DNA of 64,000 nucleotides from Syntrophomonas sp. UBA5314 (GCA_002410325.1 DHRK01000065.1:55248-119247), one strand, 5' to 3'. Counted from the stretch's first letter, positions 49,409 to 58,533 are shown. Translations and numbers: made by a program. The notes: generated from the sequence alone by a model not told the origin.

Positions 49409-50284
49409 ATGTTATCGAAAAAGAGATATCTGCCACTTATCATCCTGGTTTTGTTTGCGGTGAGCCTGTTCGGCTGTACCCAAACCACCCCTACTCCAAC
49501 CACCCCGGAGAACAAAGACATTATTCTGGCCACGACTACCAGTACCCAGGATAGCGGTTTGCTGGACGTTTTGATTCCCGATTTCGAAAAGAAGACCGGT
49601 TATAAGGTAAAGACCGTTGCGGTTGGCACCGGTGCGGCTCTTACCATGGGTGAAAAGGGAGAAGCCGATGTGCTTTTGGTTCATGCTCCCGCCGATGAAA
49701 AGAAGCTGGTTGACAGCGGAGTCGGCATAAACTATCAGCTGGTTATGCACAATGACTTTATTATAGTTGGTCCGGAAAACGACCCGGCCGGCATCAAGGG
49801 CACCAAGAGCGCCGCCGAGGCATTAAAGAAGATCTCCGAAAAGGGAAGCATATTTGTCTCCCGCGGCGACAATTCCGGAACCCATAAAGCCGAACTGGCC
49901 ATCTGGAAAGCGGCCGGCATTACTCCGGCCAAAGGAAGCGCCAGCTACCAGGAAACCGGCGCCGGGATGGGACAAACCCTGACTGTGGCCAGCCAGAAAG
50001 AAGGCTATACCCTTACCGACCGGGCTACCTACCTGGCCCAACAGAAGAATATAAAACTTAATATAATGGTCGAAGGCGAAAAGTCCTTGCTCAACATTTA
50101 CCATGTAATGCAGGTAAATCCGGAGAAGTTCCCCAAAGTGAACGCTGCCGGAGCCAAGGCTTTTGTTGAATATATGATTGCTGCCGATACCCAGAAACTT
50201 ATTTCCCAGTTTGGGGTAGATAAATACGGCCAGGCCCTGTTTTTCGCTGATGCAGGCAAGAACGAAGCTGACCTGGGCAAATAA
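49409..50284 (+). CDS. tupA: Tungstate ABC transporter substrate-binding lipoprotein TupA (291 aa)
   Basis: The ATG at 49409 follows AAAAGGAGGGACTGTA. A lipoprotein signal peptide ends in LFGC. The TupA signature TTTSTQDSGLLD follows, and SRGDNSGTHKAE with its conserved Arg makes up the rest of the oxyanion pocket. TupA proteins bind tungstate with very high affinity. Next come genes for permease and ATPase on the same strand, and the whole unit sits behind a Moco/Tuco riboswitch. Tungsten is used by formate dehydrogenases and aldehyde oxidoreductases in syntrophic anaerobes. Confidence 0.93.
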   Translation: MLSKKRYLPLIILVLFAVSLFGCTQTTPTPTTPENKDIILATTTSTQDSGLLDVLIPDFEKKTGYKVKTVAVGTGAALTMGEKGEADVLLVHAPADEKKLVDSGVGINYQLVMHNDFIIVGPENDPAGIKGTKSAAEALKKISEKGSIFVSRGDNSGTHKAELAIWKAAGITPAKGSASYQETGAGMGQTLTVASQKEGYTLTDRATYLAQQKNIKLNIMVEGEKSLLNIYHVMQVNPEKFPKVNAAGAKAFVEYMIAADTQKLISQFGVDKYGQALFFADAGKNEADLGK

Positions 50285-50313
50285 ACTGCCAACCTTTGTA
50301 GGAGTGATTTAAT

Positions 50314-51012
50314 TTGGAATTGATCTGGCAGGGCCTGGTCAAAGCACTCGAAATGCTGGTCAGTTTGGACCCGGAGATTTTTGAGGTAACCTGGTTGACT
50401 CTGAGAGTATCTGGAATGGCTACTCTGATAAGCGTTTTGATCGGAGTTCCGCTGGGAACCCTATTGGCTTTAACCCGGTTTCCGGGCCGCAATTTCCTGG
50501 TCAGCCTTTCCAATTTTGGCATGGGCCTTCCACCAGTAGTAGTGGGCTTATGGGTGAGCATATTTCTATGGAGATCCGGGCCTTTTGGGGCCCTGCGCCT
50601 GATTTACACGCCGGTGGCCATCGTCATAGCCCAGGCGGTCATTGCCTCACCCATAGTCATCAGTTTCACCTTGGCGGCCATTCAGCAGATCAATCCCCGC
50701 ATCCGCCTGCAGCTTTTAGCCCTGGGGGCCAGCCGGCTGCAGATGTTGTGGAGTCTGGTAAAGGAAGCCCGTATGGGTTTACTCGCAGCGGTGATGGCCG
50801 GCTTTGGCGGAGTTGTATCCGAGGTCGGCGCTTCTATGATGGTGGGCGGAAATATCAAGGGCGAAACCCGGGTATTGACGACGGCCACGGTTATGGAGGT
50901 CAATAAGGGCAACTTTGATGTTGCCATCGCCATCAGTGTGATTTTACTGCTGCTGGCCTATTCGGTAACGGCTGCGTTGACCGCTCTCCAACAAAGGAGG
51001 AGCGGCCAATGA
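50314..51012 (+). CDS. tupB: Tungstate ABC transporter permease TupB (232 aa)
   Basis: A TTG start follows TAGGAGTG. Five or six membrane helices are seen, with the EAA-type cytoplasmic loop RLQLLALGASRLQMLWSLVKEARMGLLAA. Such permeases pair with a TupC ATPase. The stop overlaps the tupC start, so expression is coupled. Confidence 0.92.
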   Translation: MELIWQGLVKALEMLVSLDPEIFEVTWLTLRVSGMATLISVLIGVPLGTLLALTRFPGRNFLVSLSNFGMGLPPVVVGLWVSIFLWRSGPFGALRLIYTPVAIVIAQAVIASPIVISFTLAAIQQINPRIRLQLLALGASRLQMLWSLVKEARMGLLAAVMAGFGGVVSEVGASMMVGGNIKGETRVLTTATVMEVNKGNFDVAIAISVILLLLAYSVTAALTALQQRRSGQ

Positions 51013-51686
51013 GTAAAATAATAAGCATTGAAAATCTAACCCTGGTCCTGGGCGGCCGAACTATTCTGGATATACCGCGCTTAAGCTTTGAGGAAGGGGA
51101 TGCCATCAGTCTGATGGGACCCAACGGGGCCGGGAAAAGCAGCCTTTTAATGGTGATGGCGGCTTTACAGGAGCCCACCAGCGGCAGGCTTTACTACCGC
51201 GGCCGGGAATATTCAGAATACAGTGAGCTAAGCTTGCATCGGAAGATGGCCATGGTCTTTCAGAAGCCGATCATGCTCGATCTGAGCGTTATGGAAAACG
51301 CCGAGTTGGGCCTCAAGTTCCGCGGGGTGCCCCGGCGGGTGCGCCTGGCCAGGATCAGGCCCTGGCTGGAGAGATTGGGGGTGGCTCACCTGGAGAAAAG
51401 CCGGGCCCGCAGTCTTTCCGGAGGCGAAGCCCAACGGGTGGTCCTGGCCCAGTCTCTGGTTCTGGAACCGGAGGTAATATTTTTAGATGAGCCCTTTTCC
51501 AATCTGGATAAGGACATCCGGCAGGAATTGATGGAGCAAACCGGCGGCTTGTTGAAGGAACATAGGATAACTACCGTGCTGGTTACCCACCACAGCAAGG
51601 AGGCGCAGGCCTTGAGCGATACCGTTTATTTCATGGAGGATGGCCGGATTGTGGGTTTTGAAAACATGAAGGAGCATTGTAGATAA
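51009..51686 (+). CDS. tupC: Tungstate ABC transporter ATP-binding protein TupC (225 aa)
   Basis: Walker A GPNGAGKSS, Q-loop MVFQKPIML, ABC signature LSGGEAQRV, Walker B VIFLDEPFSNLD and the H-loop VTHHSKEAQAL are all present. The ATG overlaps the tupB stop by four bases. It energises tungstate uptake through TupB. Confidence 0.94.
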   Translation: MSKIISIENLTLVLGGRTILDIPRLSFEEGDAISLMGPNGAGKSSLLMVMAALQEPTSGRLYYRGREYSEYSELSLHRKMAMVFQKPIMLDLSVMENAELGLKFRGVPRRVRLARIRPWLERLGVAHLEKSRARSLSGGEAQRVVLAQSLVLEPEVIFLDEPFSNLDKDIRQELMEQTGGLLKEHRITTVLVTHHSKEAQALSDTVYFMEDGRIVGFENMKEHCR

Positions 51687-51710
51687 ATAGCGAAAGGACA
51701 GGTGAAAACA

Positions 51711-52586
51711 GTGGGCAAGCGTAAACCGCTGATATGGTTTATTGTCTTATTGCTGACGGCCAGCCTGCTTATGGCAGGCGGCTGTAACCAGGCTACCCAG
51801 CAGACCCCGACCGCCAAGCAGCAGGTTTTGATGGCCAGCACGATCGGACCTATTGATGCTGGAATAGTGAAAGCTCTGGAAGACGCCTATGAGCAGAAAA
51901 CCGGGGTAAGGGTGCGCCACGTTGGAGCAGGCACCGGCGAAGCATTGAAGATAGCCCAAACCGGCAGCTTTGATCTGGTCCTGGTGCACGCCAAAGCCCT
52001 GGAGGAAAAGTTTGTTGCGGACGGCTATGGCACCGAGAGAATTGCTCTAATGTACAACGATTTTGTGATCATGGGACCGGCGGATGATCCGGCCAAGATC
52101 AAGGGGGAGAAATCAGCCACAGCCGCTTTGAAAAAAATTGCTGACAGTAAATCAACGTTCATCAGCCGGGGAGACAAGTCAGGAACCAACGTTAAAGAGA
52201 TTGAGGTATGGGATGCAGCCGGGATCAAGCCGTCGGGAGACTGGTATAAGATCTACGAAAAAGGTTCAACCGGAAATGTTCCCACCCTGCTCTACACCGA
52301 TGAACAGAAGGGGTACACTCTGATGGATCGGGCTACTTTTATCACCACTAAGGACAAAATCAAGAACCTGGCCGTTTTGGTGGAAAAAGATGAAATACTG
52401 ATAAACTACATAAGCCTGATCCCGGTAAACAAGGCCAAATTCCCCAATATTAATGCTGATGGGGCCAAGGCCTTTATCGACTGGATGGGGTCTGCCGAAG
52501 GCCAGAAAATAATCAAGGACTTCGGCAAAGACAAGTATGGGGAGCCGCTGTTCTTCCCCAATTCACCCGAGGGCCTAAAGCTTTAA
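51711..52586 (+). CDS. Divergent TupA-like oxyanion-binding lipoprotein (about 291 aa)
   Basis: Signal peptide with a lipobox-like LLMAGGC, then a TupA-type fold that aligns end to end with TupA at 49409 (KTGVRVRHVGAGTGEALKI, VLVHAKALEEKFVADG, GYTLMDRATFI). The binding signature TTTSTQDSG is replaced by ASTIGPIDAG and SRGDNSGTHKAE by SRGDKSGTNVKE. A GTG at 51711 or 51702 starts the gene, 15-25 bases after tupC, so it belongs to the same operon. It may bind another oxyanion or present tungstate differently; its specificity is not known. Confidence 0.85.
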   Translation: MGKRKPLIWFIVLLLTASLLMAGGCNQATQQTPTAKQQVLMASTIGPIDAGIVKALEDAYEQKTGVRVRHVGAGTGEALKIAQTGSFDLVLVHAKALEEKFVADGYGTERIALMYNDFVIMGPADDPAKIKGEKSATAALKKIADSKSTFISRGDKSGTNVKEIEVWDAAGIKPSGDWYKIYEKGSTGNVPTLLYTDEQKGYTLMDRATFITTKDKIKNLAVLVEKDEILINYISLIPVNKAKFPNINADGAKAFIDWMGSAEGQKIIKDFGKDKYGEPLFFPNSPEGLKL

Positions 52587-52616
52587 TAAACATATATCAA
52601 TAGGCTAAACTTAAGT

Positions 52617-52655
52617 GGGGCTGTCTCAAAAGCCGAGACAGCCCCTATTTGTCTT
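52617..52655 (+). terminator. Terminator of the tup operon
   Basis: GGGGCTGTCTC-AAAAGCC-GAGACAGCCCC is a perfect 11-bp stem followed by TATTTGTCTT. Confidence 0.88.
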
Positions 52656-52755
52656 GTCCGAAAAATATCCGCCTGGTTACCATTTTTCTGGTATAAGCAG
52701 CCAGGCCGGAATATATATTTTAAGGAGGGCCGACTGCCATCAGCCAGCGTCTTTG

Positions 52756-53020
52756 CTAGTACAACGTTCGGTATATTCGCGCACATAATTTGGGCAGATT
52801 TTTCCGAATTACTGCGTTGTCGTGGGTAGCAATACGTCCAGTATTACTCGTTCCTTGACGCCCACGGACGGGTTAATGCGGCGACGTTCATTGACGAACT
52901 AGTGCAGCGGTGCCAGGATGGCAGAGAGCTGCCGGTGCCAGGATGGCAAGGAGCCGCCCGCCTTGTACTTCAAAAAAACTGCGCCAACTTATGTACACAA
53001 TATACCGAACGTTGTACTAG
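52756..53020. repeat. Dispersed inverted-repeat element, copy B (265 bp)
   Basis: Perfect 22-bp terminal inverted repeats (starting CTAGTACAACGTTCGG) bound the element, and weaker pairing continues inward about 20 more bases. In reverse orientation it shares the AATACTGGACGTATT-N7-ACGACAACGCAGT core with copy A, and it carries about 110 extra bases. These include two 25-base direct repeats beginning CGGTGCCAGGATGGCA. It encodes no protein. The left end recurs at 63962, at the window edge. No target-site duplication is obvious. Confidence 0.8.
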
Positions 53021-53039
53021 CCGATGAGGGGGATTGTCT

Positions 53040-53612
53040 ATGGTTAAACAATTTAAACTGCGGCTTCTTCTGGCTATCTTTCTGGCAGCCATAGTCTGCA
53101 TTTTGATGCGCAGCACTGCCAGTCAGGAGAAAACCAGAATAGTTCTGGATTTTATGTTGAGGGATTATGGCGTTGAGGAGCGGATTATCGCCTGGGTTTC
53201 GCAGTGGTCGGGGTATGATTTTAAACGGCCGGTTCCGACCGTAAGTCTGAAGAATTCCCAACTGCCCTGCGAATTTCTGGCTCTGCAACAGTCTTACGGT
53301 TGGTATTGGAGTAATGAAGCTAAACGGGAAGTCTTTTTCCCGGGGCTGCTCCTTACGGTGCAGGATAATACTCCGGTGCGACCGATAATGGATGGAAGGG
53401 TGGTTGAATTAAGTGAAGGAAGCGATGGCAGGGCCGTACTCATAATGCACAACCAGGATTTTTATTCGTATTATGGCGGTTTAAAGGAGGTATTTGTCTC
53501 CAAGGGAAATAACATAACCATGAATCAAGTATTGGGCAAGAGCGCGTCTCTTTTATACCTGGAACTGAGGGGGAGGAACGGACCGGTTGACCCGCAGCTC
53601 ATGCTGGAATGA
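53040..53612 (+). CDS. spoIVFA: SpoIVFA-like membrane protein with degenerate M23/LytM domain (190 aa)
   Basis: GAGGGGG lies 7 bases before the ATG at 53040. One membrane helix (about 9-26) is followed by a linker and a C-terminal LytM/M23-like domain (VVELSEGSDGRAVLIMHNQDFYSYYGGLKEVFV). The zinc-ligand HxH position reads LYLELRG, so catalysis is unlikely. The same is true of B. subtilis SpoIVFA, which holds and inhibits the SpoIVFB protease in the mother-cell membrane. It lies 3 bases before an M50 protease gene and in the same neighbourhood as spoIVFAB in Bacillus. Confidence 0.75.
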   Translation: MVKQFKLRLLLAIFLAAIVCILMRSTASQEKTRIVLDFMLRDYGVEERIIAWVSQWSGYDFKRPVPTVSLKNSQLPCEFLALQQSYGWYWSNEAKREVFFPGLLLTVQDNTPVRPIMDGRVVELSEGSDGRAVLIMHNQDFYSYYGGLKEVFVSKGNNITMNQVLGKSASLLYLELRGRNGPVDPQLMLE

Positions 53613-53615
53613 GGC

Positions 53616-54482
53616 ATGGTAATAGGAAAAATCGGCGGAGTTAAAATCCGGCTAAACATTCTATTTTTGTTGCTGGGGCTGCTTTACTCCTGGCTGGGTT
53701 ATTGGCCGCAGATCCTGGTAATCTTTTCGGCGGTTATGCTGCACGAGCTGGCTCACCTTTTAACCGCCTATCTTTTGAAGGTCAAGATTGCTGAAGTGCA
53801 ACTGTGGCCTTTTGGGGGGCAGGCCCAATTGGAAGATTATCTGGCTCTGGAGCCGGAGCGGGAGATATTGGTGGCTATCTCCGGCCCCCTGTTCAGTCTG
53901 TCTCTGGCCGGTTTGAGCTATTTCACCGATATCTTTCAGGCCAGTTCCTGGAAGATGGTTTTCGTAAATATCAACCTGCTTCTGGGCGGGTTCAACCTCC
54001 TTCCCGCACTGCCCCTGGACGGCGGGCACATACTGCAAGCCGTCCTGTCGCGGCCTCTGGGTTATCGCAAAGCCAACCAGTGCATGACCGCGCTGGGCTT
54101 GTTCCTGGGAGTCGGGATAGGCGCTGCCGGGATTTATTTAGGTACAGTGGGCTTCTCCAGTATTAACTTAATACTGGTGGGGGCCTTTCTATTTTGGGCA
54201 GCCTACCGGGAAAGGCGCATGCTGGGCTATGCCTTTGTACGCTTTTTGGTGCGCAAAAAAAGGGAACTGGCCGCGGCCGGCTTTTTGCCGGCCCGGCAGC
54301 TGGTAGCCACGGCGGCCACTCCGGTCAAGGAATTGCTAAAATCAGCAGCCCCGGCCAATTACCTGGTTGTCCTGATCGTCGATGAGCAAGACCGCATCAC
54401 CGGTATGAAGAGCGAAGCTGAATTGATCGAACTGCTCCTGGAAAAGGGTCCCCTGGTTCTTTTAGGCGACTCTCTGTTTTGA
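53616..54482 (+). CDS. spoIVFB: SpoIVFB-like site-2 membrane metalloprotease, M50 family (288 aa)
   Basis: The zinc motif HELAH is at residues 43-47 and the third-ligand motif LLPALPLDGGH near 130-140, within five or six membrane helices. A CBS-like C-terminal tail (NYLVVLIVDEQDRITGMKSEAEL) follows. In Bacillus SpoIVFB cleaves pro-sigma-K in the mother cell. The gene partner upstream and the rplU neighbourhood downstream support orthology. The substrate in this organism is inferred. Confidence 0.85.
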   Translation: MVIGKIGGVKIRLNILFLLLGLLYSWLGYWPQILVIFSAVMLHELAHLLTAYLLKVKIAEVQLWPFGGQAQLEDYLALEPEREILVAISGPLFSLSLAGLSYFTDIFQASSWKMVFVNINLLLGGFNLLPALPLDGGHILQAVLSRPLGYRKANQCMTALGLFLGVGIGAAGIYLGTVGFSSINLILVGAFLFWAAYRERRMLGYAFVRFLVRKKRELAAAGFLPARQLVATAATPVKELLKSAAPANYLVVLIVDEQDRITGMKSEAELIELLLEKGPLVLLGDSLF

Positions 54483-54586
54483 ACTGCTTATCTTTAAAAG
54501 CGGCTTAAAAACCAGGCCGGGGGTTTACTACCGGATAATGTGGTAAGATATATAAGATCGGGATCTAATGTGGGCGGAGGAATCTG

Positions 54587-56428
54587 ATGAAAGACAAGTT
54601 GTTTAGAGACATTTTACCCCGGGTGGCCAAACCGGCCCGGTACAGCGGCGGGGAATATAATATGATAAAAAAAGACTGGAATCTGAGCCGGACCCGCATG
54701 GTCCTGGCCTTTCCCGATGTATATGAAGTGGGCATGTCGCATTTGGGCAGCCGGATACTCTATGGCCTGGTAAATGAAAAAAGTGAACACCTGGTGGAGA
54801 GAACCTTCGCTCCCTGGCCGGATATGGAGTCCTTGATGAGAGCCGAAAACATCCCCCTGTACAGCCTGGAGTCATTCCGACCCCTGGCCGATTTTGAAGT
54901 GATCGGGTTTTCCCTGCAATATGAGTTATCCATCAGCAATGTCCTGAATATGCTTTCATTGGGTCAAGTACCTCTATGGTCCGGGGAGCGAAGGGACGAG
55001 CACCCCCTGGTTATAGCCGGGGGGCCGGTAGCTTTCAATCCTGAACCCATGGCTGAATTTTTTGATCTTTTTATTATAGGCGATGGTGAAGAAGTTTTAC
55101 TGGAACTGCTGGATGCGGTGGAACAGACCCGGGGCATTCAACGCAGCGAGCGGCTGCTGCGTATGGCCGCCATCGAAGGAGTGTACGTACCTTCCCTCTA
55201 CCAGGTGACCTATAACGAGAGCGGCTCAGTTGACCGGAGGATCGCTTTGCATCCCCCGGCACCGGAAAGGATCCGCAAAAGAGTGGTTAAAGATCTCGAC
55301 CAGGCCTATTTCCCCAACCAGCCCCTGGTGCCGCACCTGGGGATCATTCATGATCGTGCGGTTCTGGAAGTGATGAGGGGCTGTCAGAGGGGCTGCCGCT
55401 TTTGCCAGGCCGGCATTGTCTACCGTCCAGTCCGGGAGCGCAGTCCGGGGCTCTTAAAAGATCAGGCCCGCAGGCAGTTGCACAGCACCGGTTACGATGA
55501 ATTATCCTTGGCCTCTTTGAGCACTCTGGACTACTCCGCGGTTCTGTCTCTGGTTAAAGATTTAGTTGCCGAAAACCGGGCCAAAGGAGTGGGGGTGGCC
55601 CTGCCCTCCCTGCGGGTTGATGCCTTTTCCGTTGATCTGGCCAATGAAGTACAAAAGGTCCGCAAAACAACGCTTACCCTGGCTCCCGAAGCCGGAAGCC
55701 AGCGCTTGCGCGATATAATCAATAAAAATGTCAGTGAAGAGCAGCTTTACGAAGCGGTGGAAGCGGCTTTCAGGTCGGGCTGGCTTTCGCTCAAACTCTA
55801 TTTTATGTATGGACTGCCCACCGAAACCGAGGAGGACCTCCTGGCTATTCCTGATATTCTGCAGAAGGTCCAGGCTATAGGCAATCGCCTGGCGCGCCGC
55901 CCGGTGGAAATAAGGGCCAGCCTGGCCTGTTTTGTGCCCAAAGCCCATACTCCATTTCAGTGGCAGGGTCAGGACAGCATTGAAGTCTTAGACGAAAAGC
56001 GGCGTTTGATAAGTAAAAAACGCCGCAAAAATATCAAAATAAGTTTTCACGACAGCCGGGTAAGCTTCCTGGAAGGGGTCATAGCCCGGGGAGATAGGCG
56101 TCTGGCCCGGGTCATTCACCGAGCCTGGGAAAAGGGCTGCAAATTCGACGGGTGGTCGGAGTATTTTAACTTTGAACGCTGGATGGAAGCCTTTGCGGAA
56201 TTGGGGGTGGCTCCGGAATCGTACACAGCAGATCGCTCTTATGGAGATAAGCTGCCCTGGGATTTTATCGATATAGGGGTCAGCAAAGAGTTCCTCTATG
56301 AAGAGAATGAAAAGGCCCTGATGGGGGAATTGAGCTGGGATTGCCGGGAGACCGGCTGCAATGAATGTGGAATCTGTCCGGCCCTGGGTGTTGCCCTGGA
56401 TATCAAGGGGGAAGAGTCATGCGTTTAA
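54587..56428 (+). CDS. B12-binding/radical SAM protein of the TIGR03960 type (613 aa)
   Basis: The cobalamin-binding-like N-terminal domain (VLAFPDVYEVGMSHLGSRILY...) precedes the radical-SAM domain with the cluster motif CQRGCRFCQAG near residue 270. The C-terminal end has a further cysteine group (CNECGICPAL), perhaps a second iron-sulfur cluster. The chemistry is unknown. It overlaps a DUF2344 gene by 10 bases and is followed by rng, a trio found together in many Clostridia. A link to RNA or ribosome modification is a guess from context. Confidence 0.87.
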   Translation: MKDKLFRDILPRVAKPARYSGGEYNMIKKDWNLSRTRMVLAFPDVYEVGMSHLGSRILYGLVNEKSEHLVERTFAPWPDMESLMRAENIPLYSLESFRPLADFEVIGFSLQYELSISNVLNMLSLGQVPLWSGERRDEHPLVIAGGPVAFNPEPMAEFFDLFIIGDGEEVLLELLDAVEQTRGIQRSERLLRMAAIEGVYVPSLYQVTYNESGSVDRRIALHPPAPERIRKRVVKDLDQAYFPNQPLVPHLGIIHDRAVLEVMRGCQRGCRFCQAGIVYRPVRERSPGLLKDQARRQLHSTGYDELSLASLSTLDYSAVLSLVKDLVAENRAKGVGVALPSLRVDAFSVDLANEVQKVRKTTLTLAPEAGSQRLRDIINKNVSEEQLYEAVEAAFRSGWLSLKLYFMYGLPTETEEDLLAIPDILQKVQAIGNRLARRPVEIRASLACFVPKAHTPFQWQGQDSIEVLDEKRRLISKKRRKNIKISFHDSRVSFLEGVIARGDRRLARVIHRAWEKGCKFDGWSEYFNFERWMEAFAELGVAPESYTADRSYGDKLPWDFIDIGVSKEFLYEENEKALMGELSWDCRETGCNECGICPALGVALDIKGEESCV

Positions 56429-57099
56429 GAGCCTGTTACAGGCTGGGGCCTGACCTGCGATTTTTATCCAACCTTGACACCATGCACCTGCTGGAAAGGG
56501 CGCTGCGCCGCGCCGATCTGCCCTATGCCCTGAGTCAGGGTTTTAATCCCCATATCCGCCTGTCGATGGGTACGGTGCTGCCGGTAGGACTGTGGAGTGA
56601 AGCGGAGTATTTTGACCTGGAGCTTGCCGAGGAGATTCCCCTCCGGGAATTCATCCAGCGCTTAAATGCGGTATTGCCGCCTGATATATACGTAAGGCAG
56701 GCTGTAGAGATAGGACCGGATACGCCGGCTTTGATGAACTCGGTCAACGCGGCGGCTTACACCCTGGTTTTGGATGAGACGGATTTTCCGGCCGCCGAGT
56801 TCTTTGCCGGGCTCCTGGTAGAGCAGCACTTGATAGTCAAGAGCCGGGGCAAGAAAAAGGATCTTGACAAAGACCTGCGGTCTGGTATTTATAGAATAGA
56901 CATTGAAGAGCAAAGGCCGGGATGGACGTCCACCCTGTGGGTTGCGGCGGGGGAGCCGCTCAATGTTCGCTACGATGAATTGGTGGATCTTCTGGAAGCC
57001 CGGGGTCTAGCCAGAAAACGGATAAAAGACGTTTACCGCCAGGGCAATTATATTTACCGGGCCCCGGTGTTTGCAAGCCCTATAGAGAAGGTGAAGTAG
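56419..57099 (+). CDS. TIGR03936/DUF2344 protein, partner of the radical SAM protein (226 aa)
   Basis: The ATG at 56419 (RLRACYRLGPDLRFLSNLD) gives the conserved family N-terminus and overlaps the upstream gene; the frame is open further left but lacks start signals. The segment LPYALSQGFNPHIRLSMGTVLPVGLWSEAEYFD is the family signature. The protein is often fused to the TIGR03960 radical SAM enzyme in other bacteria, so the two act together. Function unknown. It abuts rng. Confidence 0.87.
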   Translation: MRLRACYRLGPDLRFLSNLDTMHLLERALRRADLPYALSQGFNPHIRLSMGTVLPVGLWSEAEYFDLELAEEIPLREFIQRLNAVLPPDIYVRQAVEIGPDTPALMNSVNAAAYTLVLDETDFPAAEFFAGLLVEQHLIVKSRGKKKDLDKDLRSGIYRIDIEEQRPGWTSTLWVAAGEPLNVRYDELVDLLEARGLARKRIKDVYRQGNYIYRAPVFASPIEKVK

Positions 57100-58533
57100 T
57101 TGACAAAAGACCTGGTTGCTGAAGTATATCCCTGGGAATCACGGGTGGCGATTGTCGAAGACGGTCGCCTGGTTGAGGTATTCTGGGCCAATCAAGATGA
57201 GAGTGTGGGCAATATTTATAAAGGTAAGGTTAAGGATATACTACCCGGACTGTCCTGCGTTTTCGTAGATATCGGCCTGGCTAAAAACGCCTTTTTATAT
57301 GCCGGAGACGTGATCTGTCCGGGTCAGGTGAAAGGGATAAACTCGCTGGACTTACTGAAAAGCGGCCAGGAACTGATGGTGCAGGTGAAGAAGGAGGCCT
57401 TTTCCGAAAAGGGCCCGCGAGTCACTGGCAATATTACCATACCCGGGCATTTTCTGGTCCTTTTGCCCTATTACCGGGAGGTTTCAATATCCCGCAAGAT
57501 TACCTGTGACCAGCGCCGCCGGGATTTGCGTTCTATGATCAGTGAGAACAAGCCGGAGAACGTGGGAATAATCGTGCGGACAGCCTGTCTGGAAGCCGAA
57601 GATGCCGAAATAATGGCCGAATTGAAGCAGCTGGTTCAGGTCTGGGAAGAGCTGCGGCAGCGCTATAGAAAGTCGCGCGCCCCCAGCCTCATTTTTGGGG
57701 ATATGGATGTCCTGGAAAGGGCTTTACGGGATTACCTGGACAGTGAAATTTCCCGGGTAATTATCAACAATGAGCGCTTGAAAGATAAGATCCTGGATTT
57801 TACCAAAAATAAGACCTATTGTTCACGGATCCTGGTTCAGTATGAGGAGGGCGACCTTTTTGACAAATACAGCCTGGATAAGGATATAAGGCGGGCCGTG
57901 CGCCGCAAAGTCTGGCTCAAAAGCGGAGGCTACCTTATCTTTGACGCCACCGAGGCCATGACGGTAATTGACGTGAACAGCGGAAAATACACGGGCAAGA
58001 CCAGCTTTGAAGATACCGTGCTCAGGCTCAATCTGGAGGCCGCGGTGGAAATACCGCGGCAGCTCAGGCTGCGCAGCATAGGCGGAATTATCTTGATTGA
58101 TTTTATCGATATGAAGGAAAAGGAACATGAGGAGCAGGTTATTTCGGTACTGCGCAAGGAACTGGCCAAGGATAAGGCCCATACCCGGATAATTGGTATG
58201 ACCGGCCTGGGCTTTCTGGAGATGACCAGGAAAAAATCCCGCTACGGCATATCCGAGTTCTTTACTGAAGAGTGCAATGCCTGCAACGGCCGGGGCCGAA
58301 CCCTGAGCCTGGCGGCTCTGTCATGCGAAATCAAGCGCAAAATGCTGAATATGGGATACATGGAGAGCAAGGAGCTTATCTGTGAAGCCCATCCCCAGTT
58401 GATTCAGGCGCTGGCCGAGGACGGCGTCCACCTCGATTACATCGAGAAAAAGCTGGGGGTAAAGATCAAGCTTCATGCCCAAACCCTGGGTCTGGCGGAA
58501 TACAAGATATATGCCGGGGAGCATAATTATTAA
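57100..58533 (+). CDS. rng: Ribonuclease G/E family endoribonuclease (477 aa)
   Basis: It starts at a TTG directly after the DUF2344 stop. An S1 RNA-binding domain (about 35-120, GNIYKGKVKDILPGLSCVFVDIG) is followed by the RNase H-like and DNase I-like catalytic parts with DVNSGKYTGK and GIILIDFIDM, the metal-binding aspartates. The zinc-link is CNACNGRG. It processes rRNA and mRNA. Length fits RNase G rather than RNase E. Confidence 0.94.
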   Translation: MTKDLVAEVYPWESRVAIVEDGRLVEVFWANQDESVGNIYKGKVKDILPGLSCVFVDIGLAKNAFLYAGDVICPGQVKGINSLDLLKSGQELMVQVKKEAFSEKGPRVTGNITIPGHFLVLLPYYREVSISRKITCDQRRRDLRSMISENKPENVGIIVRTACLEAEDAEIMAELKQLVQVWEELRQRYRKSRAPSLIFGDMDVLERALRDYLDSEISRVIINNERLKDKILDFTKNKTYCSRILVQYEEGDLFDKYSLDKDIRRAVRRKVWLKSGGYLIFDATEAMTVIDVNSGKYTGKTSFEDTVLRLNLEAAVEIPRQLRLRSIGGIILIDFIDMKEKEHEEQVISVLRKELAKDKAHTRIIGMTGLGFLEMTRKKSRYGISEFFTEECNACNGRGRTLSLAALSCEIKRKMLNMGYMESKELICEAHPQLIQALAEDGVHLDYIEKKLGVKIKLHAQTLGLAEYKIYAGEHNY

